From: Leifsonia sp. C5G2
GTDB taxonomy: Bacteria > Actinomycetota > Actinomycetes > Actinomycetales > Microbacteriaceae
Assembly (NCBI RefSeq): GCF_013359685.1
Contig: NZ_JABFMV010000013.1
Location: 1-64,000, forward strand
DNA: 64,000 nucleotides
Direction of reading: 5' to 3'
In this document: positions 15,534 to 22,712 of the stretch, one piece after another
How the letters are laid out: each line of letters begins with the position of its first letter
Numbering within the stretch: the stretch's first letter is position 1
Notes under the pieces: model-generated
The model's database searches: none
What the model was told of the DNA's origin: nothing
What the model saw: only the letters and a program-made list of their open reading frames with translations
Position numbers and translations under genes: made by a program

Positions 15534-16142
15534 ATGACCGCGACACGCCCGGACCCGCACGCCACGCTGGAGGGATCGACGGTCCTGCTGCGCGCGCTCA
15601 CCCTCGACGACCTCCCGGACCTGTTCGACGCGATCGGTCACCCCGAGGTCTTCGCCGGTGGATGGGGCGGCGGCCCCGCCGCCTATCGGGACACCTACGA
15701 GGAGTGGCGGGAGTTCATCCTCCGCTACCTGGACTGGGACCGCAGCAACGTCACCGCCGTCGTGCTGCGCGACGGCGACCGGCTCGTCGGCACCACGACG
15801 CTGGGCGACTTCGACCTGGCCAACGAGTCCGCGCACATCGGCTGGACGGCGTACGCGCCGGAGGCGTGGGGCGGCCTCGTCAATGCCGAGACCAAGCGCC
15901 TGCTGCTCGGTGCCGCGTTCGACCACGGCTTCGAGCGTGTGAAGCTGCAGGCCGACGTGCTCAACGACCGCTCGCGCTCCGCCATCCTGCGCCTCGGGGC
16001 GAGCTTCGAGGGCGTCCTCCGGCACACCCAGCGGCGTGCCGACGGCACCTGGCGCGACACGGCCGTCTACTCGATCCTGCGCGAGGAGTGGCCCGCCGTC
16101 CGGGATTCGCTGGACGAACGCCTCGGCGCGGCGCGGCTCTGA
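15534..16142 (+). CDS. GNAT family N-acetyltransferase (RimJ/RimL-like)
   Basis: The 202-residue protein opens with the RimJ/RimL pattern (LEGSTVLLRALTLDDLPDLF) and has the later strands GTTTLGDFD, HIGWTAYAPEAWGG and the helix RSRSAILRLGASFEGVLR. It probably transfers an acetyl group to an amino group of a protein or small molecule; the substrate is unknown. It is divergent from the CGNR gene, and its stop lies 7 bases from the convergent SprT-like gene. Confidence 0.87.
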   Translation: MTATRPDPHATLEGSTVLLRALTLDDLPDLFDAIGHPEVFAGGWGGGPAAYRDTYEEWREFILRYLDWDRSNVTAVVLRDGDRLVGTTTLGDFDLANESAHIGWTAYAPEAWGGLVNAETKRLLLGAAFDHGFERVKLQADVLNDRSRSAILRLGASFEGVLRHTQRRADGTWRDTAVYSILREEWPAVRDSLDERLGAARL

Positions 16143-16149
16143 GAAAGGG

Positions 16150-16647
16150 CTACTCGGCGGCGGCCGCCGCCGCGACCTTCCGCTGGGAGGCCGACACCTC
16201 GCGGTGCTGCCACGAGATGAGGTTGGCCGCGTCGAACCGGCGGCTGCACGCACCGCACGCGAGCGCCCGCGCGGGCTTCCGGTAGCGGTAGTGGGTGTGC
16301 CCGTTCGGGCAGGTGCCGACCCAGGGCGCCAGGTCGTCGGCGATCGCGCCGCCGTGCAGCCGCTTGCCCTCGTACCCGAGGTCGAGGGCGATCGCCCGCC
16401 ACTTGGGCCCGTGACCGGCGCGCGGGCCGGCGAGCGCATGCGCGACCTCGTGCAGCAGGATCTGGTGGATCTCGTCGTCCTCGTACCGGGACGCGAGATA
16501 GCGCGAGACGGTGATGCGCTTGTCGGTGAAGTTGCACTGGCCGGCGCGTGTCTTCGCGTTGTCGAAGCCGAAGCTCCAGTGCGCCGGGTCGAGGTGGAGG
16601 GCGATCAGGGCCTCCGCCCAGCGGCGCACGCGGTCGAGATCGGCCAT
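16150..16647 (-). CDS. SprT-like zinc metalloprotease domain protein
   Basis: The 165-residue protein has the SprT core with the zinc-metalloprotease motif HEVAHALAG (about residues 66-74) and a C-terminal four-cysteine region (GTCPNG, ACGACSRRF). SprT-like domains include Spartan, which cleaves proteins crosslinked to DNA; the role of small bacterial members is not settled. The tail is alanine-rich. It ends 7 bases from a convergent acetyltransferase gene. Confidence 0.85.
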   Translation of the reverse strand: MADLDRVRRWAEALIALHLDPAHWSFGFDNAKTRAGQCNFTDKRITVSRYLASRYEDDEIHQILLHEVAHALAGPRAGHGPKWRAIALDLGYEGKRLHGGAIADDLAPWVGTCPNGHTHYRYRKPARALACGACSRRFDAANLISWQHREVSASQRKVAAAAAAE

Positions 16648-16695
16648 CAGGCCCGACCTCCCGCGGGAGTGCTCACAACCTCCATGGCCTGCATC

Positions 16696-17259
16696 CTACG
16701 CGTGATCGGGGTCGCCCTCATCGCCGGATGCGGGCGCCGCGCCGCGCTGCGCGTCGAGCGCGGACTGCACGACGGCGACCGCGGTGAGGGCCGCCTGGAT
16801 CTCCGCGGGCGACGCCCCCAGCTTCTCGCGCAGGAAGACGGCGGCGGTCATGTCGGCCAGCGCGTTCTCGAAGTCGCCGGTGTCGAACCAGACCTTCCCG
16901 CGGTTCTGGATCGCGAAGGCCTCGAGCGCCGTCCACTCCCGGCCGCGGGCCTCGTCGACGCAGCCGGTGAGCTCCACGATCGCCTCGTCGGTCTTGCCCT
17001 GGTACTGCAGCACCTGCGCGCGGCGGACGCGCGCACCGAGCAGCTGCTCCCGGTCGCCGGTGAACCGGGCCTGCCGTACCGCCTCGTTGGCCACCTCGAT
17101 CGCGTCGTCGAGCCGGCCGAGCAGGCGCAGGAGCACCGTCTTCTCGTTGAGCGCGGAAAGGCTCCGCAGGCTGCCGAGCTCCTCGAGACGCTCGTCGGCA
17201 GCGCGCAGATCGACGCGCTCGCGCAGGGTGGCCGGATCGTATCCGAGGATGATGCTCAG
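16696..17259 (-). CDS. TPR-like protein with apparent non-canonical start
   Basis: The reading frame has tetratricopeptide-like helices (GRLDDAIEVANEAV, YQGKTDEAIVELTG, DTGDFENALADMTA) and a Glu/Asp-rich tail. The first usable GTG is at 17136, but protein-like sequence (LGYDPATLRERVDL and onward) continues upstream to about 17259, with the next stop codon at 17293-17295. No ATG, GTG or TTG occurs in that stretch. The coordinate given assumes CTG at 17259, which has GGGAG seven bases before it. The product is probably a scaffold or protein-interaction factor of unknown role. Confidence 0.65.
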   Translation of the reverse strand: MSIILGYDPATLRERVDLRAADERLEELGSLRSLSALNEKTVLLRLLGRLDDAIEVANEAVRQARFTGDREQLLGARVRRAQVLQYQGKTDEAIVELTGCVDEARGREWTALEAFAIQNRGKVWFDTGDFENALADMTAAVFLREKLGASPAEIQAALTAVAVVQSALDAQRGAAPASGDEGDPDHA

Positions 17260-17309
17260 GGTTCTGCTCCCGATCGGTGGTTCCCCACCAGACTACCCGT
17301 TGGAGCGCG

Positions 17310-18476
17310 TCAGCCCGGGCGTTTGGCCCCTACCGCGGGCACGAGCGGCACCTCGATCAGCCGGTCGTCGCCGCTGCGGGGCGATCCACGTCCATCGGTG
17401 TTGTTCGTCAGCAGCCAGAGCCGGTCGCCGTGGGCGACGACATCGCGCAGCCGGCCGAACTCCCCCTCGAAGAACGGCGCAACCGTCACCGGCGCCGCGC
17501 CGCCGGTCGACCACGCCGTCCACAGCCTCTGGCCGCGCAGCGCCGCGAGGAAGACCGTGTCGCCGACCACGGCCAGTCCGCTCGGGCTGGCCTCGTCGGT
17601 CGGCCACTGCGCGACCGGGTCGGCGTACTTCGGGTCGCCGCCGATGCCCTCCACGACCGGCCAGCCGTAGTTCGACCCCGGATGGATGATGTTGAGTTCG
17701 TCCCAGGTGTTCTGGCCGAACTCGCTCGCCCACATGGTGCCGCGCGAATCCCAGCCGATGCCCTGCGGGTTGCGATGCCCGTACGACCACACCGGCGAAC
17801 CCGGGAACGGGTTGTCGCCGGGCACCTGCCCCTCGGGCGTCACGCGGAGGATCTTGCCGCCGAGGGAGGCGAGGTCCTGCGCGTTCGACGGGTTCGAGGC
17901 ATCGCCCGCGGTGATGTAGAGCATCCCGTCGGGGCCGAAGGCGATGCGCCCGCCGTCGTGGTTCGACGCCTTCGGGATGCCGGTGACGACGGGCTCCGCG
18001 GCTCCGATCGCGTAGCTGCCGGGCACGCCGGTCAGGGGCATCCGGACCACGCGGTTGTCGTCCGCCGTCGTCAGGTAGGCGTACAGGTGTGACGGCGCCG
18101 ACTGGTCCTGCACCGCCAGGCCGAGCAGGCCGCCCTCTCCCTGATGCACGACACCCGGGACGGTGCCCACGTCACGCAGACCGCCCTGCGGCAGCCGCTC
18201 CCGGATGGCGCCGGAGTCGCGCTCGCTGATCAGTGCCGAGCCGCTCGGCAGCGGGACGACCGACCAGGGCGCCTCCAGACCGGTCTCCAGCACGGTCGCA
18301 TCGGCGCCCGGCTGCCACGGGATGGCGGCGACCGGCGCCGACGACCCGCTCGGCCGCGGCGTCGGGGTCGGAGTGCGCGTCACGGTCGGATCGGGAGCCG
18401 GGGACGTGCAGCCCGCGAGGACGAGCGCGGCCGCCGCCAGGGCCATGAGCCCTGTGCGACGGCCGAGTCGGAACAT
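17310..18476 (-). CDS. PQQ-type glucose/sorbosone dehydrogenase lipoprotein
   Basis: The 388-residue protein starts with a lipoprotein signal ending in the lipobox LAGC (Cys at about residue 23), then a Pro/Thr-rich linker. A beta-propeller of the glucose/sorbosone dehydrogenase family follows (EAPWSVVPLPSG, GEGGLLGLA, ASNHDGGRIAFGPDGML, GHRNPQGIGWD). Enzymes of this family oxidise aldose sugars with PQQ. The substrate is not known, and no PQQ synthesis genes are in the window. It is anchored outside the membrane. Confidence 0.9.
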   Translation of the reverse strand: MFRLGRRTGLMALAAAALVLAGCTSPAPDPTVTRTPTPTPRPSGSSAPVAAIPWQPGADATVLETGLEAPWSVVPLPSGSALISERDSGAIRERLPQGGLRDVGTVPGVVHQGEGGLLGLAVQDQSAPSHLYAYLTTADDNRVVRMPLTGVPGSYAIGAAEPVVTGIPKASNHDGGRIAFGPDGMLYITAGDASNPSNAQDLASLGGKILRVTPEGQVPGDNPFPGSPVWSYGHRNPQGIGWDSRGTMWASEFGQNTWDELNIIHPGSNYGWPVVEGIGGDPKYADPVAQWPTDEASPSGLAVVGDTVFLAALRGQRLWTAWSTGGAAPVTVAPFFEGEFGRLRDVVAHGDRLWLLTNNTDGRGSPRSGDDRLIEVPLVPAVGAKRPG

Positions 18477-18492
18477 CGTGCCTCCGGCGTCG

Positions 18493-18795
18493 TCAGTCGA
18501 CGACGCGGACGTCCTTCCAGAAGGCGACGTAGTTGCTGTAGTCCTTGCCCACCCGGTCGAACGAGCTCGGGTACGGCGTCGGGTAGCTCCAGGCGCGGTC
18601 CTGCAGCAGGCCCGAGTCGGACTTAACGGAGAAGTACTGGCACTCGCCCTTCCACGGACACGTGTAGGGCGTGTCGCTCTCGACGAGGTACTCGGACTTC
18701 ACGCTCGCGGGCGGGAAGTACCAGTTGCCCTCGATGCGGATAAGGTCCTCCTGCGGGGCCTCGGCGATCACGGTGTCGTTCAGCACGGCTTTCAT
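18493..18795 (-). CDS. DUF427 domain protein
   Basis: The 100-residue protein matches DUF427: KAVLNDTVIAEA at the N-terminus, GNWYFPPASV, then the family motif TPYTCPWKGECQYFSV (about residues 42-57). Function is not established. The start at 18795 is fixed by a perfect AGGAGG (complement of 18804-18809) eight bases upstream, so a longer in-frame start at 18858 is rejected. Confidence 0.92.
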   Translation of the reverse strand: MKAVLNDTVIAEAPQEDLIRIEGNWYFPPASVKSEYLVESDTPYTCPWKGECQYFSVKSDSGLLQDRAWSYPTPYPSSFDRVGKDYSNYVAFWKDVRVVD

Positions 18796-18838
18796 CGAAT
18801 AAACCTCCTGTGATCCGCCAACGTACGCGGGCGCACGA

Positions 18839-19432
18839 TCATTCCGCCGCGGGCCCACCGCTCTGCCGGGAGGCTCGCAGGACCGTCACAGTATCGGAGG
18901 AGCCGAGCCGGCCGAGGGCGGCGATGTCGGGCGCGGCCTCGCCCGCGGCGACCCGCTCCTGGCCGGAGACGGAGGCGGTGAGCAGGTGCGCGACGGCACC
19001 GCGGAGGCCGGTGAAGGCGGCGCACGCGGCGGCCGCCTCCGGCGAGGAGTAGTCGATGCCGAGAGCGGCGAGCGCGTCGACGACCGCTCCCGCGGCCAGG
19101 AGGTCCTCCACGGCGAAGCGGGGAGTGCCGGCCGGGGTGGTCGCGCCCGCGGCGACGACCGAGATCATCGCCCGGCGGCCGAGACGGACCTGCTCGTCCA
19201 GGATCCACCGCGCGACGGCGGGGGCGTCGGTCAGGCCCGCGAGGAGCACCGCGCCGTCGCCGGGGAGATCGGCCGGGGCGTCCGCAGCGGCGGGGAGCGC
19301 ATCCACCCACACCACCACGTCGGCGTCGGCGGCCACGGCGACCGCACCCTCCACACCCCAGTCGAAGCGCACCTGGTACTTGGCCTGGCGGTGAGCGGCG
19401 GGGACGGTGGAGACGGGGGCCTGCTGGGTCAC
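18839..19432 (-). CDS. 2-phosphosulfolactate phosphatase-like (ComB family) protein
   Basis: The 197-residue protein resembles the ComB fold: FDWGVEGAVAVAADADVVVWVDAL, a central GLTDAPAVARWI segment, and the C-terminal signature FAVEDLLAAGAVVDALAALG. ComB makes sulfolactate in coenzyme M synthesis in archaea; bacterial relatives usually occur without that pathway, so a different substrate is likely here. GTG at 19432 overlaps the stop of the upstream EVE-domain gene by four bases (GTGA), indicating translational coupling. Confidence 0.7.
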   Translation of the reverse strand: MTQQAPVSTVPAAHRQAKYQVRFDWGVEGAVAVAADADVVVWVDALPAAADAPADLPGDGAVLLAGLTDAPAVARWILDEQVRLGRRAMISVVAAGATTPAGTPRFAVEDLLAAGAVVDALAALGIDYSSPEAAAACAAFTGLRGAVAHLLTASVSGQERVAAGEAAPDIAALGRLGSSDTVTVLRASRQSGGPAAE

Positions 19433-19926
19433 CGGGCCATCGTAATGCGGGACGGCGGCCGGCCCGTCCGTGTTTCGCCCGGTGACGGACGCATCTGCCG
19501 GCGGATCAGCTCGAAGTCGTGCCGGGTGAGCTCGATCACGCCGCGGCGCAGCTGGTAGCCCCAGCCGGCGCGGTCGCGGGTGAAGTCGAGGGCGTCGAGG
19601 AGCGGGCGGATGGGCGTGGCGACGGCGTCGTGGTCCCACTCGACCCGGCGCCGCCAGGGCAGGAAGTCTCCGGCCGGGCCGCGCATCGCCGGACCCTGGG
19701 TGACCTGGAACACTTCGTCGTCGGCGATGCGGCCGACCGCGGTGAACTGCTTCAGGGGCTCGCCGTCGGGGTACGAGACCCGGGGCGAGTAGTAGACGAA
19801 GCCGTCGGCCGGGCCCATCTGCGCGAGCGGCGCCCTCGCGCCGTGGTTCACCTGCGCGAAGCCGCCCGCGACGCCGCGCAGCACGTGGTCCTGCTGCACC
19901 ACCCCGAGCCAGTACCGGATCGCCAT
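19429..19926 (-). CDS. EVE-domain (UPF0310) protein
   Basis: The 165-residue protein opens with RYWLGVVQQDHVLRGVAGGF and NHGARAPLAQM, the UPF0310 pattern, followed by DGFVYYSPR and FTAVGRI. The EVE/PUA-like fold binds modified bases or RNA, and some members act in restriction systems. No restriction genes are nearby. ATG at 19926 is used; the longer frame runs through a dispersed repeat and is not coding. Confidence 0.88.
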   Translation of the reverse strand: MAIRYWLGVVQQDHVLRGVAGGFAQVNHGARAPLAQMGPADGFVYYSPRVSYPDGEPLKQFTAVGRIADDEVFQVTQGPAMRGPAGDFLPWRRRVEWDHDAVATPIRPLLDALDFTRDRAGWGYQLRRGVIELTRHDFELIRRQMRPSPGETRTGRPPSRITMAR

Positions 19927-19969
19927 GCTCCCGTTGTAGCGCACACCACCGTCACGGAGTGTCGAAATC

Positions 19970-20038
19970 GCGCGGTGGAGCTCAGGGCAGCGCGGAGCGA
20001 TGCCGCGACCCCAGCGCCGAGGGAGCCTGCGACCGAGG
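19970..20038. repeat. Dispersed repeat copy 2
   Basis: This 69-bp block is the inverted counterpart of 14764-14833, differing by one substitution and one single-base indel. It occupies the gap between the divergent EVE-domain and ECF sigma genes. The GTGGAGCTCA end is kept, but the opposite end lacks the matching terminal inverted repeat seen in copy 1. Confidence 0.85.
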
Positions 20039-20063
20039 TTGACGGATAGGACAGGATGGGACC

Positions 20064-21341
20064 ATGCGGACGGACGACGACGAGGTACGGCGGACCGTCG
20101 AGTCCGTCTGGCGCATCGAGTCCGGCCGTCTGATCGCCGGCCTCGCCCGCTCCACCGGAGACGTGGGCCTCGCGGAGGAGCTCGCGCAGGACGCACTGGT
20201 CGCCGCCCTCGAGCAGTGGCCGGGGTCCGGCGTCCCACGCAATCCCGGCGCCTGGCTGACCACGGTCGCCAAGCGACGGGCCGTCGACGGCTGGCGGCGG
20301 CGCGAGCGGCTCGACGACCGCTACGCCGCGATCGCCCACCACCTGGAGCAGGAGCTCGGCGACGACGACCCGGCCCGCGTCGCGCAGGAGCCGATCGGCG
20401 ACGACCTGCTGCGGCTCGTCTTCGTGGCCTGCCATCCCGTCCTCCCCCAGCCGGCGCGCGTCGCGCTGACGCTCAAGCTCCTCGGCGGCCTGTCGACCGA
20501 GGAGATCGCACGCGCCTTCCTCGTGCCGCCCGCCACGATGGCGCAGCGGATCGTCCGGGCGAAGCGCACGCTCAGCGCGGCCGGCGTGCCGTTCGAGGTG
20601 CCGGAGCGGACCGAGTTCCCCGAGCGCCTTGCGTCGGTGCTCGAGGTCGTCTACCTGATCTTCAACGAGGGCTACGCCGCGACTGCGGGAGAGGACTGGA
20701 TCCGGCCCGACCTCTGCCGCGAGGCGCTGCGCCTCGGCCGCGTGCTCGCCGAGCTGACACCGCGCGAGCCAGAAGTGCACGGGCTGGTCGCGCTGATGGA
20801 GTTCCAGGCGTCGCGGCTCCGGGCGCGCACGGCCCCGGACGGCTCGCCCATCCTGCTGCAGGACCAGGACCGCGCGCGCTGGGACCGCATCCTGATCCGC
20901 CGTGGGGTGGCGGCGCTCGCCCGCGGCGACGAGCTGCGCACGAGCAGGCGGCCCCCGGTGAGCCGCGGGCCCTACGCGCTGCAGGCCGCGATCGCCGCCT
21001 GCCACGCGACAGCGCCGACCGCCGCCGCGACCGACTGGGAGGAGATCGTCGCGCTGTACGGCGCGCTCGCGGAGCTGCGGCCCTCGGCGGTGGTCGAACT
21101 GAACCGCGCGGTCGCGCTGTCGATGGCGTACGGACCGGCGGCGGGGCTGGAGGTGGTCGACCGGCTGACGATCGACGGCGCGCTCGCGTCGTACCACCTG
21201 CTGCCGTCGGTGCGGGCCGACCTGCTGCAGCGGCTCGGGCGCACGGCGGAGGCGCGGCAGGAGTTCGAGCGGGCCGCGGCGATGACAAGCAACGAACGCG
21301 AACGGGAGCTGCTGCTGGCGCGAGCCGGGGAATGCCTCTGA
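20064..21341 (+). CDS. ECF sigma factor with DUF6596-like C-terminal extension (ECF42-like)
   Basis: The 425-residue protein has sigma region 2 (GLAEELAQDALVAALEQWP, then NPGAWLTTVAKRRAVDGWRR) and region 4 (LTLKLLGGLSTEEIARAFLV) in the first 180 residues. A long helical TPR-like extension follows (YLIFNEGYAA, VALMEFQASRLRAR, ELNRAVALSMAYGPAAGL). This matches the ECF42 group, whose extension replaces an anti-sigma factor. That group usually sits beside DGPF/YCII genes, but none is found here. Confidence 0.88.
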   Translation: MRTDDDEVRRTVESVWRIESGRLIAGLARSTGDVGLAEELAQDALVAALEQWPGSGVPRNPGAWLTTVAKRRAVDGWRRRERLDDRYAAIAHHLEQELGDDDPARVAQEPIGDDLLRLVFVACHPVLPQPARVALTLKLLGGLSTEEIARAFLVPPATMAQRIVRAKRTLSAAGVPFEVPERTEFPERLASVLEVVYLIFNEGYAATAGEDWIRPDLCREALRLGRVLAELTPREPEVHGLVALMEFQASRLRARTAPDGSPILLQDQDRARWDRILIRRGVAALARGDELRTSRRPPVSRGPYALQAAIAACHATAPTAAATDWEEIVALYGALAELRPSAVVELNRAVALSMAYGPAAGLEVVDRLTIDGALASYHLLPSVRADLLQRLGRTAEARQEFERAAAMTSNERERELLLARAGECL

Positions 21342-21391
21342 GAACGGCATCCCGAGGCCGCCGCAGCGCGCGCAGGGGCGACACTGAGAGC

Positions 21392-21952
21392 ATGCGCGTG
21401 CTGCTGAAGCTGATGCTCGACTGCGACCCCGACGCCGCCTGGCGCGCCCTGCAGAGTCCCACGGCGTTCCGCGAGGTCGCGCTGCCGTGGTTGGACTTCC
21501 GCTCGGACGAGCCCGCCGGCTTCCCGACGACCTGGGGCGCGGAGCACCGCGTGACGGTGAAGGCGCTCGGCGCGTTCACCGTCGGCACGCAGGCGATCCG
21601 GCTCGACACGCTGCGGCCGGTCGACCCGCGTGAGGCCGGGACGCGCATCCTGCGGGACAGCGGAGGCGGCACCGGCGGGATGCTGGCCGCGGTGCCCCGG
21701 CTCGACCACCGCATGGCGATCGCGCCCGACCCGGCCGGCCCCGACGAGCACGGACGGCTGCGCACGCTGTACCGCGACCAGCTGATCGTGCGCGCGGGTG
21801 CGCTGACCCCGGTCGCCTGGTACGCCTTCTGGCTGTTCTGGCAGTGGCGCGGTGCGCGCCTGCGGCGGCTGGCGCCCACCTGGGCCTACGATCCCGAACG
21901 GCGGGACGACGACGGACACGTCCCGGAGACGACGAGCGCGGAGGAACGATGA
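21392..21952 (+). CDS. Hypothetical protein, possibly SRPBCC/START-like
   Basis: The 186-residue protein is not confidently recognised. It begins with a strand-helix pattern like polyketide cyclase/START folds (MRVLLKLMLDCDPDAAWRAL) and has later strands ending in TLYRDQLIVRAG and a hydrophobic, Trp-rich helix (AWYAFWLFWQW). It lies 50 bases after the ECF sigma gene, and its stop overlaps the next gene's start (ATGA). The three genes could be one transcript. Confidence 0.55.
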   Translation: MRVLLKLMLDCDPDAAWRALQSPTAFREVALPWLDFRSDEPAGFPTTWGAEHRVTVKALGAFTVGTQAIRLDTLRPVDPREAGTRILRDSGGGTGGMLAAVPRLDHRMAIAPDPAGPDEHGRLRTLYRDQLIVRAGALTPVAWYAFWLFWQWRGARLRRLAPTWAYDPERRDDDGHVPETTSAEER

Positions 21953-22632
21953 CGAGCGCGGAGCAGACCACGGAAGTCCCGGCGGAGGGGGGCCCGGCGC
22001 GGGCGGTGACCGCAACGCAGACCGCGGACTGGCGCCGCCGCGTGTTCGCGATGTACGCGTCCGTGCGCAGGCTGGCCGCACACGACCCCGTCGAGGCACA
22101 CGCGCACTGGATCTCGTGCCGCAACGACCTGTTCTCGTCGCATCCCGCCTCCCCGCTGCTGCCGGAGGACCGCGAGCGGTTCACGGGACTGCCGGTCACG
22201 CCGTACGACCCGGACTGGCGTTTCGAGCTGCCCGTGCACCCGGCGGCCGAGGCCAAGCGGATGGATGTCGAGACCGGCACCGACGGCGTCGTGCCGTTCG
22301 AGCTGCTCGGGACCGTGCGCGTGCCGTTCGCCGGGACGCTCGACGTGTGGAAGCTCGCGTCGTACGGCGGCGGGCTGTTCGTGCCGGTGAAGGACGCGCT
22401 CGCGGGGCGGCCGGGCGGCACCTACGGGGGCGGGCGCTACCTGATCGACACGATCAAGGGCGCCGACCTGGGCCTCGAATGGGACGACGAGGGCGCGAGC
22501 ATCGTGCTCGACTTCAACTTCGCGTACAACCCGTCGTGCGCCTACGACCCCGCCTGGGCGTGCCCGCTCGCGCAGGCCGGCAACACCCTCCCTGTCGAGA
22601 TCCCCGCGGGCGAGCGCTACCCCGCCGCCTGA
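21949..22632 (+). CDS. DUF1684 domain protein
   Basis: The 227-residue protein fits DUF1684: WRRRVFAMYASVRRLAAHDP, then HPASPLLPEDRERFTGLPVTPYD as the family signature, YGGGRYLIDTIKGAD, and the C-terminal DFNFAYNPSCAYDPAWACPLA with conserved cysteines. Function is unknown. It is translationally coupled to the preceding hypothetical gene and ends at a bidirectional terminator shared with helD. Confidence 0.85.
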   Translation: MTSAEQTTEVPAEGGPARAVTATQTADWRRRVFAMYASVRRLAAHDPVEAHAHWISCRNDLFSSHPASPLLPEDRERFTGLPVTPYDPDWRFELPVHPAAEAKRMDVETGTDGVVPFELLGTVRVPFAGTLDVWKLASYGGGLFVPVKDALAGRPGGTYGGGRYLIDTIKGADLGLEWDDEGASIVLDFNFAYNPSCAYDPAWACPLAQAGNTLPVEIPAGERYPAA

Positions 22633-22655
22633 ACCTGCCCCCTCCGTCCAGCCAT

Positions 22656-22712
22656 CAGCTCCTGAGTTTTTCGAGTCCGCTTCGGCGATTCGCTCGAAGA
22701 ACTCAGGAGCTG
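22656..22712. terminator. Bidirectional terminator between DUF1684 and helD genes
   Basis: CAGCTCCTGAGTT (22656-22668) pairs with AACTCAGGAGCTG (22700-22712), and TCGAG/CTCGA extend the stem inward. The helD stop codon (22703-22705) lies in the right arm, so one element serves both convergent transcripts. Confidence 0.85.
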
